64,000 nt of DNA from an uncultured Clostridia bacterium (GTDB lineage: Bacteria; Bacillota; Clostridia; Peptostreptococcales; Anaerovoracaceae), in contig CAKQQT010000017.1 of assembly GCA_934271235.1 (NCBI GenBank), positions 1 to 64,000 on the forward strand, written 5' to 3'. Made by a program: the position numbers and the translations under genes. Position 1 is the first letter of the stretch; each line of letters opens with the position of its first letter. Positions 8,315-16,749 of the stretch are shown here, piece after piece. Under the pieces are notes generated by a model. That model was not told where the DNA came from and searched no databases. It was given only the letters and a program-made list of their open reading frames with translations.

Positions 8315-9145
8315 ATGAAATACGGAATATGTGAATGGTCACTGCCGGTATCCGGAACGCTTGCGATCCGGATGGCCGGAGAGATCGGCTATGATGGGAT
8401 GCAGCTGGGAGAAGCAGGCGGCAGGAAAATGGGATATCCGCTGAATGACCGCCGTGTACAGGAGCTGTATCTGCAGATCGCGCAGGAAAGCGGCATCCGG
8501 CTTCATTCCCTGAACCTCGGCGCGCTTTTGGCGGAGGGGACACTGAATTATGCACCGGAGGCCACGCAGGGAACTCACGCGAGAGAAAGCCTGCGAAAAG
8601 GATTTGAAGCTTGCCGGGCTTTAGGGATCGGGACGGTCGTGATCACGGTAAATTCGCAGGATGAAGAGCAGACTTCCAACGTCTTGTCCCATTTGAACTA
8701 TGCGGCGCATCTGGCCTCTGAGAACGGCGTGGAGATCGCGATGGAATCGGCGCAGGAACTGCCGGTCATCCTCGGGATCTTGGAATGTATGCAGGGGAAG
8801 ATCAAAATCTGCATGGATACACTGAACCCGCTGCGCTTCGGAAGCGGTGATCCACAGGAACAGATCTGCATTTTCGGCAAAGAGCGCATCAGTCATTTTC
8901 ATCTGAAGGACAGCAAAAAAGAGCTTTTCCGGATCGGGGAGCGCGGCTGTACCTTACTGGGAACCGGTGACGCAGGCTTTGACGAATCCGTAAAACTGAT
9001 CCGCAAGATGCGGTATGAAGGCTGGGTGATCACCGAGAACTACTATTATCTGCCGCCGCTGTACGACAGTAGCATTCCGTTTGCGGAGCTGGCGAGGAAA
9101 GACCTGCGGACGATGCGAAACAGTTTCGCGGAGACAGAAGTATAA
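8315..9145 (+). CDS. Sugar phosphate isomerase/epimerase-like TIM barrel (TIM2)
   Basis: A 276-residue paralogue of TIM1 beginning with KYGICEWSLPVSG. The four metal ligands are kept: Glu (IAMESAQ), Asp (CMDTLNP), His (SHFHLKD) and Glu (ITENYY). Its loops differ from TIM1 and TIM4 (CTLLGTGDAGF in place of the longer insert), so it probably acts on a related but different intermediate. It lies alone between a terminator upstream and the VOC2 promoter downstream, with a modest TTGGAGAAG site before the start. Confidence 0.83.
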   Translation: MKYGICEWSLPVSGTLAIRMAGEIGYDGMQLGEAGGRKMGYPLNDRRVQELYLQIAQESGIRLHSLNLGALLAEGTLNYAPEATQGTHARESLRKGFEACRALGIGTVVITVNSQDEEQTSNVLSHLNYAAHLASENGVEIAMESAQELPVILGILECMQGKIKICMDTLNPLRFGSGDPQEQICIFGKERISHFHLKDSKKELFRIGERGCTLLGTGDAGFDESVKLIRKMRYEGWVITENYYYLPPLYDSSIPFAELARKDLRTMRNSFAETEV

Positions 9146-9179
9146 CCGGATGTTATCCGAGGCTATTCCTATTGGGACT

Positions 9180-9208
9180 TTGCACTTTCAAGAAAGAGCA
9201 GTTAAAAT
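9180..9208 (+). promoter_or_regulatory. Promoter of the VOC2-TIM3-TIM4-VOC3-adh-4hbD unit
   Basis: TTGCAC and TAAAAT with a 17-bp spacer, 54 bp before the VOC2 start. Confidence 0.6.
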
Positions 9209-9261
9209 TTTAATATAAGAGTTGTTAATTATGCTACAAAGTTTAGAGGAGGTAGATGAGA

Positions 9262-9738
9262 ATGGCAGAAAACAAAGAGTGGATGAAACAGATCTTTCAG
9301 ATCGTCATGGTGGTTGAAAACGTAGATCAGACGATCGAAAACTGGAAACGTATGGTAGAGTTTGACGAGGCCTCCATTGAAGTCGCGGAAACCTCTCCGG
9401 CCATGAAGTGCAGATATAAAGGGGAAGAGATCAGCTGCCCGACACGCTATGCGACCTTTGATCTGGGCGGCGTGCAGATGAAAGTCGTCGAACCGCTCAA
9501 CAAGCAGGCAGGGAATCCGTATTCCGACGCACTGATCCAGAGCGGTCCGGGGATCCATCACATCGGTTTCTGCGCAGAAGACTATGACACTCTGCTTCAA
9601 AAATATAAGGATGGCGGAAAGAATCCGGTATATGAAGAGATCGACGGGGAAAACCATTACTTGCTGTATGACTTTTCTGAGAAGACCGGCTTTCGGGTCG
9701 CACCGTGGAACCACATGGAAGGCCCGTGCGCGCGTTGA
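9262..9738 (+). CDS. Degenerate VOC-fold protein (VOC2)
   Basis: A 158-residue VOC-family protein. Of the four metal positions intact in its three paralogues, two are replaced. The Glu of DLEYIEPL in VOC1 is Lys here (MKVVEPL), and the last Glu (FICELG in VOC1) is Ala (FRVAPW). Gln (IFQIVM) and His (IHHIGF) remain. It is therefore unlikely to bind metal in the usual way and may be a structural or binding partner. The start at 9262 is chosen because GAGGAGG (9246-9252) is 9 nt away; an in-frame ATG at 9256 would be too close. It is followed by the equally degenerate TIM3. Confidence 0.8.
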   Translation: MAENKEWMKQIFQIVMVVENVDQTIENWKRMVEFDEASIEVAETSPAMKCRYKGEEISCPTRYATFDLGGVQMKVVEPLNKQAGNPYSDALIQSGPGIHHIGFCAEDYDTLLQKYKDGGKNPVYEEIDGENHYLLYDFSEKTGFRVAPWNHMEGPCAR

Positions 9739-9755
9739 GAACAGAAGGTGAGGAT

Positions 9756-10664
9756 ATGACACGATATAAATTTGGAGCCTGTGAATACAATTTCCCGATG
9801 TGGGGGTCCCTCGCGCTGGAGATGGCAAAGGAGGCAGGCTATGACGGGATCGAGATCACAGACGGCGGCGGGTATCTGCAGCCGCATCCGATGAATAAAG
9901 GGCTGTTTGTGGAATGCGAACGCTTCACACCGGGTCTGGCGCGTTTGGACGCGTATCCGCTGACTGACAAGATCATCCAGGATGACTATCTGAACGCAAA
10001 GGCCAAAACCGGGATCGAGATCACCGGGGTGCACCTGTATTTTTTGAACCATCAGGGCTTTGTGAACCATGAAAACAGTACCGTGCAGGGCCAGGAGGCG
10101 CTGACCACGATCAAAAACGCGATCGCCGCGGCTGCGCAGATGGGCATTCCGCTCGTTACGATCCCGACGAAGGGCATGTTCGGAACTGCGAAGCATCTTT
10201 ATGCTTATCAAAAATTAGAATACGCCGTACAGACTGCGGAAGCATACGGTATCCGCATTGCGAATTCTTTCGATACCGGACTGCAGAGAGAACTCGAGAT
10301 CATCGAAAAACTCGGCGGCAGACTGAAAGCCGACCTGCATACCATCGATCCGGTCGTTTTCGCGCAGGAAGCGCCGCAGGATATGATCCGAAAGCTCGGT
10401 AAAGAGAAGATCGAACAGCTGAAGATCATGGACCGCAAAAAAGACCGCGAAGGCTTCATCACCATGGAAACAACGGAGGCGGTATCTTTGGGAAGCGGCG
10501 ACGCGGACTGGAAGGCCTGTGCCGAAGCGGCAAAAGAAATCGGATTTGAAGGGTACGTGATCAGCGATACGCCGTTCAACAGCACGGCTTTAAATCGTAA
10601 CGGTGAAGATTATATCTCGCTGGCAAGAAAAGATCTGGAAACCTTGAAAAAGGCATTTGCGTAA
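9756..10664 (+). CDS. Degenerate TIM-barrel paralogue (TIM3), probable pseudoenzyme
   Basis: A 302-residue member of the same TIM-barrel group (KFGACEYNFPMWG at the start). Aligned to TIM1 and TIM4, every metal ligand has changed: Glu of AMETD to Ser (ANSFD), Asp of FDTHNP to His (LHTIDP), His of HFHMKE to Lys (QLKIMD) and Glu of ISETF to Asp (ISDTP). The remaining fold is well kept, with APQDMIRKLGKEKI and GEDYISLARKDLETL intact, so it is a maintained gene rather than a decaying one. It may pair with TIM4, which starts 13 nt downstream, or with VOC2. The start at 9756 follows AGGTGAGG. Confidence 0.82.
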   Translation: MTRYKFGACEYNFPMWGSLALEMAKEAGYDGIEITDGGGYLQPHPMNKGLFVECERFTPGLARLDAYPLTDKIIQDDYLNAKAKTGIEITGVHLYFLNHQGFVNHENSTVQGQEALTTIKNAIAAAAQMGIPLVTIPTKGMFGTAKHLYAYQKLEYAVQTAEAYGIRIANSFDTGLQRELEIIEKLGGRLKADLHTIDPVVFAQEAPQDMIRKLGKEKIEQLKIMDRKKDREGFITMETTEAVSLGSGDADWKACAEAAKEIGFEGYVISDTPFNSTALNRNGEDYISLARKDLETLKKAFA

Positions 10665-10677
10665 GGAGGCGGCAAAC

Positions 10678-11517
10678 ATGGCAAAATTAAAATTCGGAGT
10701 CTGTGAATGGGCTCTTCCTGCATGGGGGTCGACGGCAGTGCAAATGGCGCATGAAGCCGGGTTTGAAGGCGTTCAGCTCGGTGATGCGGGGGCATGCATG
10801 CACGCGCATCCGCTGCGCGACAAGCGCATCCAGGACTATTACCTGAACGCCGGCGCAAAATATAATATCGAATTCCCGCAGATCCACTTATATACACTGG
10901 GGCATCTGTGCTATTACCGTAATGCGCCGGACACGGAAGAGGGCCGGACTTGCCGGGAGATCATAAAGAACGCGATCATCGGCGCTTCCGAAATGGGCGT
11001 CCCGTCCGTGATCATCGACGCGATGAAACTGAATAACCCCGCAAAGAAGCAGCATGCGCTGGACGTCGCGAAATACGCGGTCCGGGTCGGAGCGGAGTAC
11101 GGAGTCCGCATCGGCATGGAATGTGATTTTACCTTGGAAGATCATTTTAAGTTCTTGGACGAGGTCGGGGGCGGTCTCAGACTCTGCTTTGATACCCACA
11201 ACCCATGCATGTACGGGACCGGCTATCCGCCGGATATGATCCGCGCGCTGGGTAAAGAACGGATGGATCATTTCCATATCAAAGACAACGCAGGCGACAA
11301 GGACGGACTTGTCACCTATGATACACCGCTGGTACCGTTCGGGACCGGCGTGACCTACTTCCGTGAAACCGCGGAAGCGATCAAAGAGATCGGCTATGAA
11401 GGCTGGATCATATCGGAGAATATGTATTATCAGCCGGCAGTAAGACAGGGTCTGAGCTATGTAGAGGCGGCAAGACGTGATGTGCAGGCGTTGCACAGCG
11501 CCTATGGCGAACGGTAA
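10678..11517 (+). CDS. Sugar phosphate isomerase/epimerase-like TIM barrel (TIM4)
   Basis: A 279-residue paralogue closest to TIM1 (KFGVCEWALPAWG; CFDTHNP then MYGTGYPPDMIRALGKER nearly identical). Metal ligands are intact: Glu (IGMECD), Asp (CFDTHNP), His (DHFHIKD) and Glu (ISENMY). AGGAGG lies 9 nt before the ATG at 10678, which is preferred to an upstream TTG overlapping TIM3. It sits between TIM3 and VOC3 in a tight operon. Likely a metal-dependent isomerase, epimerase or dehydratase of a keto-sugar or cyclic ketone; specificity unknown. Confidence 0.85.
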   Translation: MAKLKFGVCEWALPAWGSTAVQMAHEAGFEGVQLGDAGACMHAHPLRDKRIQDYYLNAGAKYNIEFPQIHLYTLGHLCYYRNAPDTEEGRTCREIIKNAIIGASEMGVPSVIIDAMKLNNPAKKQHALDVAKYAVRVGAEYGVRIGMECDFTLEDHFKFLDEVGGGLRLCFDTHNPCMYGTGYPPDMIRALGKERMDHFHIKDNAGDKDGLVTYDTPLVPFGTGVTYFRETAEAIKEIGYEGWIISENMYYQPAVRQGLSYVEAARRDVQALHSAYGER

Positions 11518-11541
11518 TATTTTTAAGAAAGGATGAGCAAC

Positions 11542-12081
11542 ATGACGAAATTAAAAATGGATTTAGTCTGCCAGGTGGCAGTGGTTGTAAATGATCTGGA
11601 AGAAGGCATCAAAACCTGCAGAGAACTGTTCGGCTTTGAAGAAGACTCCCTTACCTTCTCCGATTCCAGAGACGCTTACGCAGAAGGCAGACTGAAAGAC
11701 GTGAAATATAACGGTACCGAAGGCGAGTTCCATTATCTGCAGCACAATTTCTTTATGGGCGGCATGGACATTGAAATGTTTTCCCCGCTTCCGGGCTATG
11801 AGGACGAAGTCAATCCTTTCACGGACTTTTTGAAAGAAAACGGCGGTCCCGGGATCCATCATCTCAATATCCGGCTGGTAAACCGGGAAGAAGGCATTGA
11901 CTATATCGAAAAGAAATTAGATAAGGTGGCACTGTATGATGTGACACACCTTGGAAGAAACTGCAAATACTTTGATTTTCGTAAGGAACTGGGCTGTGTG
12001 ATCGAGTACGGCATGCGTGTTGTCGGCCCGAGAGCATCCTATCCGGACGAAGAGATCCGGAAGCTGATCGCCTATCGTTAA
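11542..12081 (+). CDS. VOC-fold metalloprotein (VOC3)
   Basis: A 179-residue VOC-family protein. Metal positions read Gln (VCQVAVVV), Glu (DIEMFSPL), His (IHHLNIRL) and Glu (CVIEYGM), a complete set. It lacks the second Glu of the EPL motif of VOC1, where Ser is found (FSPL), so its pocket differs. The start at 11542 is preferred because AGAAAGG is about 9 nt upstream; an ATG at 11533 abuts that site. It follows TIM4 by 24 nt and precedes the second zinc alcohol dehydrogenase. Confidence 0.8.
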   Translation: MTKLKMDLVCQVAVVVNDLEEGIKTCRELFGFEEDSLTFSDSRDAYAEGRLKDVKYNGTEGEFHYLQHNFFMGGMDIEMFSPLPGYEDEVNPFTDFLKENGGPGIHHLNIRLVNREEGIDYIEKKLDKVALYDVTHLGRNCKYFDFRKELGCVIEYGMRVVGPRASYPDEEIRKLIAYR

Positions 12082-12120
12082 AAAACAGATCGTAAGAAAA
12101 TACATGAGGAGGAACAGATT

Positions 12121-13182
12121 ATGAAAGCGATTTTATATAGAAAAGGCGGAAGAGCCTATGCGGAATTTACCGATGTACCGGATCCGACACCCGGCGCGAA
12201 TGATGTACTGGTACGTGTTTACGCGTCTTATATCTGCAAACCGGCGGACTGCGCGCATGACGGCGGATATTCCGTATTCGGCAGATATCCGCTGATCCCG
12301 GGCCATGAATGGTCCGGTATCGTGGAAGGCGTCGGTGAGAACGTGACCGATTTCAAAGTCGGCGACCGTGTCACAGCCGATGCGAACTTCCCATGCGGCA
12401 CTTGTTACTACTGCAAGAGAGGGGAATTCGTTTACTGCGAAAACAATCATCCGTACGGACAGCATAAAAACGGCGGATTCGCGCAGCTGATCGCCATTGA
12501 CCAGAGCTTGGTCTATAAGATTCCGGACAGCGTTTCCCTGCGGAACGCGGCCATGACAGAACTGGCGGCCTGTGTTTACCAGTGCATGGAAGAATGTGAT
12601 TTTCACTACGGCGATGAAGTCCTGATCTTGGGAGCGGGCGCGAGCGGCAGCCTGATCGCACAAATGGCAAAAAGCTCCAATGCGGCGAAGGTCGTAGCCA
12701 TTGACTGCGTGCCATCCAAACTGGAACGTCTCGAAAAGAAAGGCATCGAAACCGTTCTGGTCGACAAAAACGATTACAGCAAGCACGAAGCGATCCTCAA
12801 AGAACGATATCCGCATGGATTTGATATCGTCATCGATGCGACCTCCGACGCGAAACTGATCACCAGATCATTGGAGCTGGTCAAGAGACAGGGTAAATTT
12901 ATCTGCTACGCATTCGTAAATAATACCAGCGCGGACGATCCGGTCGAGATCAATACCAGGATGTTCGTGACCAGAGGCATCCGCTTCATCGGCTCGCCGC
13001 TGCAGCATTTTAAATTCCCGCAGGTCCTCACATCCATGGCAGAAGGCAAGATGAACTGCGAAGAACTGGCTACCGCGATCCTTCCGTTAGAAGCCTTCTT
13101 TGAAGGCATGGATCTTGTCTGGAACGATCCGGATACCGTGAAAGTCTTACTGGAACCGAACGGATCTTCCGAAGGCATGTAG
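12121..13182 (+). CDS. Zinc-dependent alcohol dehydrogenase (MDR family)
   Basis: A 353-residue medium-chain dehydrogenase of the sorbitol/threonine dehydrogenase type. GHEWSGIVEGVG carries the catalytic His-Glu pair, CGTCYYCKRGEFVYC is the four-Cys structural zinc lobe, and GAGASGSLIAQMAK is the nucleotide-binding loop. It has a good AGGAGG site 8 nt upstream. It shares the unit with TIM4, VOC3 and the iron alcohol dehydrogenase. It differs clearly from the first zinc alcohol dehydrogenase, so two separate oxidation steps are likely. Confidence 0.9.
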   Translation: MKAILYRKGGRAYAEFTDVPDPTPGANDVLVRVYASYICKPADCAHDGGYSVFGRYPLIPGHEWSGIVEGVGENVTDFKVGDRVTADANFPCGTCYYCKRGEFVYCENNHPYGQHKNGGFAQLIAIDQSLVYKIPDSVSLRNAAMTELAACVYQCMEECDFHYGDEVLILGAGASGSLIAQMAKSSNAAKVVAIDCVPSKLERLEKKGIETVLVDKNDYSKHEAILKERYPHGFDIVIDATSDAKLITRSLELVKRQGKFICYAFVNNTSADDPVEINTRMFVTRGIRFIGSPLQHFKFPQVLTSMAEGKMNCEELATAILPLEAFFEGMDLVWNDPDTVKVLLEPNGSSEGM

Positions 13183-13196
13183 AAAGGTGCGGGCAA

Positions 13197-14324
13197 ATGG
13201 AACTTTTTCACGTAAAACCGGCCGTGCACATGTTTGACCGTTTTTGTGAATTTCAGGATGCTTTCGCGCTCAGCGAAAAAGATCTGATCCTGACGGAAAC
13301 GATCCTATATGAAACCTACTTGAAGAAACAGGATCTGCCATGCAGAGTGATCTTAAAGGACACCTATGATCCGGGAGAACCAAAGGAAGAAGTCATCGAC
13401 GCGATCCTGAAACAAATGGAGCTCTGCGCGCCTGCGCGGATCATCGGCATCGGCGGCGGCAGTGTCATCGACATCGCGAAGCTGCTCTGTGTCAAAGACG
13501 CTTATCCGATCCGAAATGTGATCGAACGCAGAACGCCGCTGATCATCGATAAGGAACTGGTCATTGTGCCGACGACTTGCGGGACCGGAAGCGAGGTCAC
13601 CTACGGCGGCATTGTAACCATGAAAGACACCGGCTTCAAGACTGCGATCATCGATCCGGTGCTTTCTTCCGATCATGCGGTGCTGATCCCGGAACTTTTG
13701 TCGACCCTGCCCCAAAAGATCTTTCTGCACTGCTCTGTGGACGCACTGGGACATTCCATGGAATCCTATCTGTCCGCGACCCGCGGGAACGAGATCGCCA
13801 GAGCGGTCGGCTATCGCGCAATCAGTCTGATCCTGGACGGCTATACAGAGATCATCCAAAAAGGCGATACGGTCCTGCCGCAGCTGATGAAACAGTTCCT
13901 GACTGCCAGCTGCCTCGGCGGTATGGCGGTCAATAACGGCGGTGCCGGACCGGTGCACGCGCTGGCATACCCGTTGGGAGAAGTGTATCATATGTCGCAC
14001 GGCGAATCGATCTATCAGTTCCTCGTTCCGGTGCTCAAACATTATGAGTCTAAAAACGATGGAAAATATCTGCGCGAACTGAAAGATCTGATCCGCATCT
14101 ACCTGCGCAAAGCAGGACTGGACGAGGAGAACGCGTTTGATGGACTCGGCGTGATGCTGAACATGATCTACCCGGCAAGGAGGCTTCGTGAAGCCGGCAT
14201 GCGGGAAAGCGATATTGCGCCGTTCACCGCAAATGTCTTTGCGGAAAAACAGAGACTGCTTGCGGCAAGCTACGCGGAATTCACGCCGCAGGACGCATGC
14301 AGGATCTATCGGGAGCGTCTATAA
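13197..14324 (+). CDS. Iron-containing alcohol dehydrogenase, 4-hydroxybutyrate dehydrogenase-like
   Basis: A 375-residue group III dehydrogenase. GIGGGSVIDIAKLL binds NAD(P) and VPTTCGTGSEVT is the family signature. Metal ligands are visible in HCSVDALGHSMES and in the GPVHALAYPLG and YHMSHGES segments. The N-terminal pattern (a Phe-Asp motif followed by KDLILTE and then YETYL) and the full length resemble clostridial 4-hydroxybutyrate dehydrogenase, which reduces succinate semialdehyde. With abfD nearby this suggests that the island produces succinate semialdehyde or a similar omega-semialdehyde (inference). The symbol is left blank because related semialdehyde reductases share these motifs. 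It starts 14 nt after the zinc dehydrogenase. Confidence 0.82.
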   Translation: MELFHVKPAVHMFDRFCEFQDAFALSEKDLILTETILYETYLKKQDLPCRVILKDTYDPGEPKEEVIDAILKQMELCAPARIIGIGGGSVIDIAKLLCVKDAYPIRNVIERRTPLIIDKELVIVPTTCGTGSEVTYGGIVTMKDTGFKTAIIDPVLSSDHAVLIPELLSTLPQKIFLHCSVDALGHSMESYLSATRGNEIARAVGYRAISLILDGYTEIIQKGDTVLPQLMKQFLTASCLGGMAVNNGGAGPVHALAYPLGEVYHMSHGESIYQFLVPVLKHYESKNDGKYLRELKDLIRIYLRKAGLDEENAFDGLGVMLNMIYPARRLREAGMRESDIAPFTANVFAEKQRLLAASYAEFTPQDACRIYRERL

Positions 14325-14358
14325 TCCTACGGAATAAAATCGTATAAATATTGTGTAT

Positions 14359-14387
14359 TTGAAAAAAACATGCAAGACGCATAACAT
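14359..14387 (+). promoter_or_regulatory. Promoter of the E1/E2 unit
   Basis: TTGAAA and TAACAT with a 17-bp spacer, in the 125-bp gap before the E1 alpha gene. Confidence 0.5.
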
Positions 14388-14449
14388 ATAAGTAGAGAAA
14401 CATTTCACAAACCATAGAACAAAATTCATGAGAAACGGAGGAAACATAA

Positions 14450-15418
14450 ATGGCAGATTTATCACTGTTGCTCGAATTTTACGAGAACTTAGTCAAAAGC
14501 CGCAGATTTGATGAGCTGCTCTGGGATGCGTATGTTAACGGCAAGCCGCTCGGCATGACGCACCTCGGAATGGGTGAAGAGGCGGTTGGAACAGGATCCA
14601 TGAAGGTATTCCGTGATACCGATATCGTTTGTCCTCACCACAGGGCACATCCGCATCTTTTGATGAGAGGCTGCGACCTCAAGAGCATGCTTTCGGAAAC
14701 ATTGCTCAAAAAGACAGGCACTTGTATGGGAAAGGCCGGCGAAGCGCACTTCATGGATGTATCCAAGAACTGCTACGTTATCGGCGGGACCCTCGGCCCT
14801 TGCTTTACCGTACCGCTGGGCTTTGCATATAATTTTAAGCACGAAGGAAAAGGCAATATTGCAGTTGCTTATACCGGCGACGGATGTACACAGGAGGGTC
14901 CGTTCTTTGAAGCTTTGAACTACGCAAAGGCGTTCCGTCTTCCGGTCCTGTTCATCATCCAGAACAACCATTTCGCGATCTCGGAAGACTTCCGTAAGAT
15001 GTCCGGACTGCAGCAGCTTTCGCAGCGCGGCGCCGGATTCGGCATCCCATATGAAACCGTGGAAAACGGAAATGATGTAGAACTGGTTTACGAAGCGACC
15101 AAAGCGGCCACTGCTTATGTCAGAGAAGGGCACGGCCCATACCTGCTTGAGTTTAAGACTTGGAGAAAGATGGGACACGCTCCGAATGAATCCGGTACGA
15201 AGTACAAGGATCCGGAAGAACAGAAAATGTGGTTGGCGAAGGATCCGATCGATTTACTGACCAAGAAACTGAAAGAACAGTATCAGGTTCCGGAAGAACA
15301 GCTTCAGCAGATCCGGGACAAGGTAGAAGCGGAACTGAAAGAAGCTTGGGAATACGCAGAAGCAGCACCGTACGCAGATGTGAGCGTAGCAATGCAGCAC
15401 ATCTACGCGGGATGCTAG
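14450..15418 (+). CDS. Thiamine-diphosphate dehydrogenase E1 alpha subunit (AcoA/PdhA-like)
   Basis: A 322-residue E1 alpha subunit. The thiamine-diphosphate motif starts at GDGCTQEG and ends at the NN of IIQNN, with the usual spacing of about 30 residues; the conserved HLGMGEEA, KAGEAHFMD and RKMGHAP segments are present. The family decarboxylates 2-oxo acids or cleaves acetoin-type acyloins and transfers the acyl group to lipoamide. Its length and compactness are closer to acetoin dehydrogenase AcoA than to large PdhA. It heads a four-gene unit with E1 beta, a lipoyl protein and an E2 core. No E3 gene is in the window. The true substrate may be a diketone or acyloin from the TIM/VOC steps. 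Confidence 0.88.
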   Translation: MADLSLLLEFYENLVKSRRFDELLWDAYVNGKPLGMTHLGMGEEAVGTGSMKVFRDTDIVCPHHRAHPHLLMRGCDLKSMLSETLLKKTGTCMGKAGEAHFMDVSKNCYVIGGTLGPCFTVPLGFAYNFKHEGKGNIAVAYTGDGCTQEGPFFEALNYAKAFRLPVLFIIQNNHFAISEDFRKMSGLQQLSQRGAGFGIPYETVENGNDVELVYEATKAATAYVREGHGPYLLEFKTWRKMGHAPNESGTKYKDPEEQKMWLAKDPIDLLTKKLKEQYQVPEEQLQQIRDKVEAELKEAWEYAEAAPYADVSVAMQHIYAGC

Positions 15419-15434
15419 AAAGGAGGCAGGACGA

Positions 15435-16424
15435 ATGGAATTGAAAAAAATGACCTATATGCAGGCGATCCGGCTTGCAATGGAAGAAGAAATGGCCAAA
15501 AATGAAAAAGTCATCATCGTCGGACAGGACGTCGGCATCCTTGGAGGCGCTTACGGCGTGACCGGTGACCTTTATCATAAATTCGGCCCGGACAGAGTCA
15601 TCGATGCGCCGCTTGCCGAAAACGCGATCGTCGGCTTTGGTATCGGCGCTGCCATGACAGGCTGGAGACCGATCGTGGAAATTATGAAGATGGACTTCAG
15701 TATGGTCTGCATCGACCCGATCTGCAACCATCTGGCAAAATACAGATATATGTCCGGCGGACAGATCGAATGTATGCCGGCTGTCGTTCGGACCACCATC
15801 GGCGGAGGCACGCGTTCCGGCCCACATCACAGCCAGTCGATCTACGGACTGTTTGCTTGCTTCCCTGGTCTGAAAGTGGTCGTCGGTTCCACGCCGGATG
15901 ATATCTACGGTTTATTGAAGTCCGCGATCCGCGACGATGACCCGGTCTTGGTATGCGAGGAAGCCGCAGCGCTCAGAATGAAGGGCGAAGTCCATGTGGA
16001 TCCGGATTATGTCGTTCCGATCGGCAAAGCAAAAGTCGTATCCGAAGGTGATGACATCACCATCGTCGGCATCGGCACCGCGATCCTCAAAGCGACCAAA
16101 GCGTTGGATCAGCTGGAAGCAGCCGGTATCCACGCCAACCTGATCGATTTAAGATCCTTAAGACCACTGGATCTGGAATCCACGATCGCGTCCGCGAAGA
16201 AGACTGGCAAAGTGTTAGTCATCGATGACTTTACCGAAACCTTCGGCATCACCGGAGAAATTTCTCATCAGGTGACCGAAAACTGCTTTAACGAACTGAA
16301 GATGCCGGTACAGCGACTGACCCTTCCGGATACCATCATCCCGGCTGCAGGCCCGCTGGAAGACTGGGTATTCCTGTCGGCAGACAAGATCGCTGCAAAA
16401 GCAAAAGAAATCGTTGGAAAATAA
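15435..16424 (+). CDS. Thiamine-diphosphate dehydrogenase E1 beta subunit (AcoB/PdhB-like)
   Basis: A 329-residue E1 beta subunit. The N-terminal VGQDVGILGGAYGVT and DAPLAENAIVGFGIGAA segments carry the conserved Glu that activates thiamine diphosphate. The middle GGGTRSGPHHSQS and the C-terminal transketolase-like domain (LIDLRSLRPLD, LVIDDFTETFG) are complete. It starts 17 nt after E1 alpha behind AAAGGAGG. It forms the alpha2-beta2 E1 with the preceding gene. Confidence 0.9.
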   Translation: MELKKMTYMQAIRLAMEEEMAKNEKVIIVGQDVGILGGAYGVTGDLYHKFGPDRVIDAPLAENAIVGFGIGAAMTGWRPIVEIMKMDFSMVCIDPICNHLAKYRYMSGGQIECMPAVVRTTIGGGTRSGPHHSQSIYGLFACFPGLKVVVGSTPDDIYGLLKSAIRDDDPVLVCEEAAALRMKGEVHVDPDYVVPIGKAKVVSEGDDITIVGIGTAILKATKALDQLEAAGIHANLIDLRSLRPLDLESTIASAKKTGKVLVIDDFTETFGITGEISHQVTENCFNELKMPVQRLTLPDTIIPAAGPLEDWVFLSADKIAAKAKEIVGK

Positions 16425-16466
16425 AAACAGAAGTTAAAATATCAAAATGCATAGGAGGAAATGAAA

Positions 16467-16730
16467 ATGGCACAGGTAGTAAAGATGCCTAAGATGGGCG
16501 AAGCAATGGAAGAAGGCCAGATCGTATCTTGGTTAGTAGAAGAAGGCGGAGAAGTTACAAAGGGCGAACCGTTATTTGAATTAATGACAGATAAGTCCAC
16601 CATGGAATTCCCTGCACCGGCGTCCGGCGTATTATTAAAGACACTGGTAGATCTGGAAGAAGACTATGACTGCGGCACCCCGGTTTGCATCATCGGTGAA
16701 GCAGGCGAAGACATCTCCGGCTTAGTATAG
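16467..16730 (+). CDS. Stand-alone lipoyl carrier protein (split E2 lipoyl domain)
   Basis: An 87-residue protein made of a single lipoyl domain. The lipoylation hairpin is TDKST with the acceptor Lys at position 43, flanked by the usual Glu-rich front half and GEAGED back half. It has no linker, no peripheral subunit-binding domain and no catalytic domain, all of which normally follow in E2. The start at 16467 is set by AGGAGG 8 nt upstream; the ATG at 16461 is too close. It most likely shuttles acyl groups between E1 and the separate E2 core, and is modified by the lplA product at 5886. Confidence 0.9.
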   Translation: MAQVVKMPKMGEAMEEGQIVSWLVEEGGEVTKGEPLFELMTDKSTMEFPAPASGVLLKTLVDLEEDYDCGTPVCIIGEAGEDISGLV

Positions 16731-16749
16731 GCCAAGGAGGCAGCGCGCT

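Noticed and set aside
5016..12081. C-glycoside deglycosylation system (Dgp/Dfg type) based on the TIM barrels
   Set aside because: The small DUF6379-type partner subunit and the Gfo/Idh-type oxidoreductase of those systems are not present.
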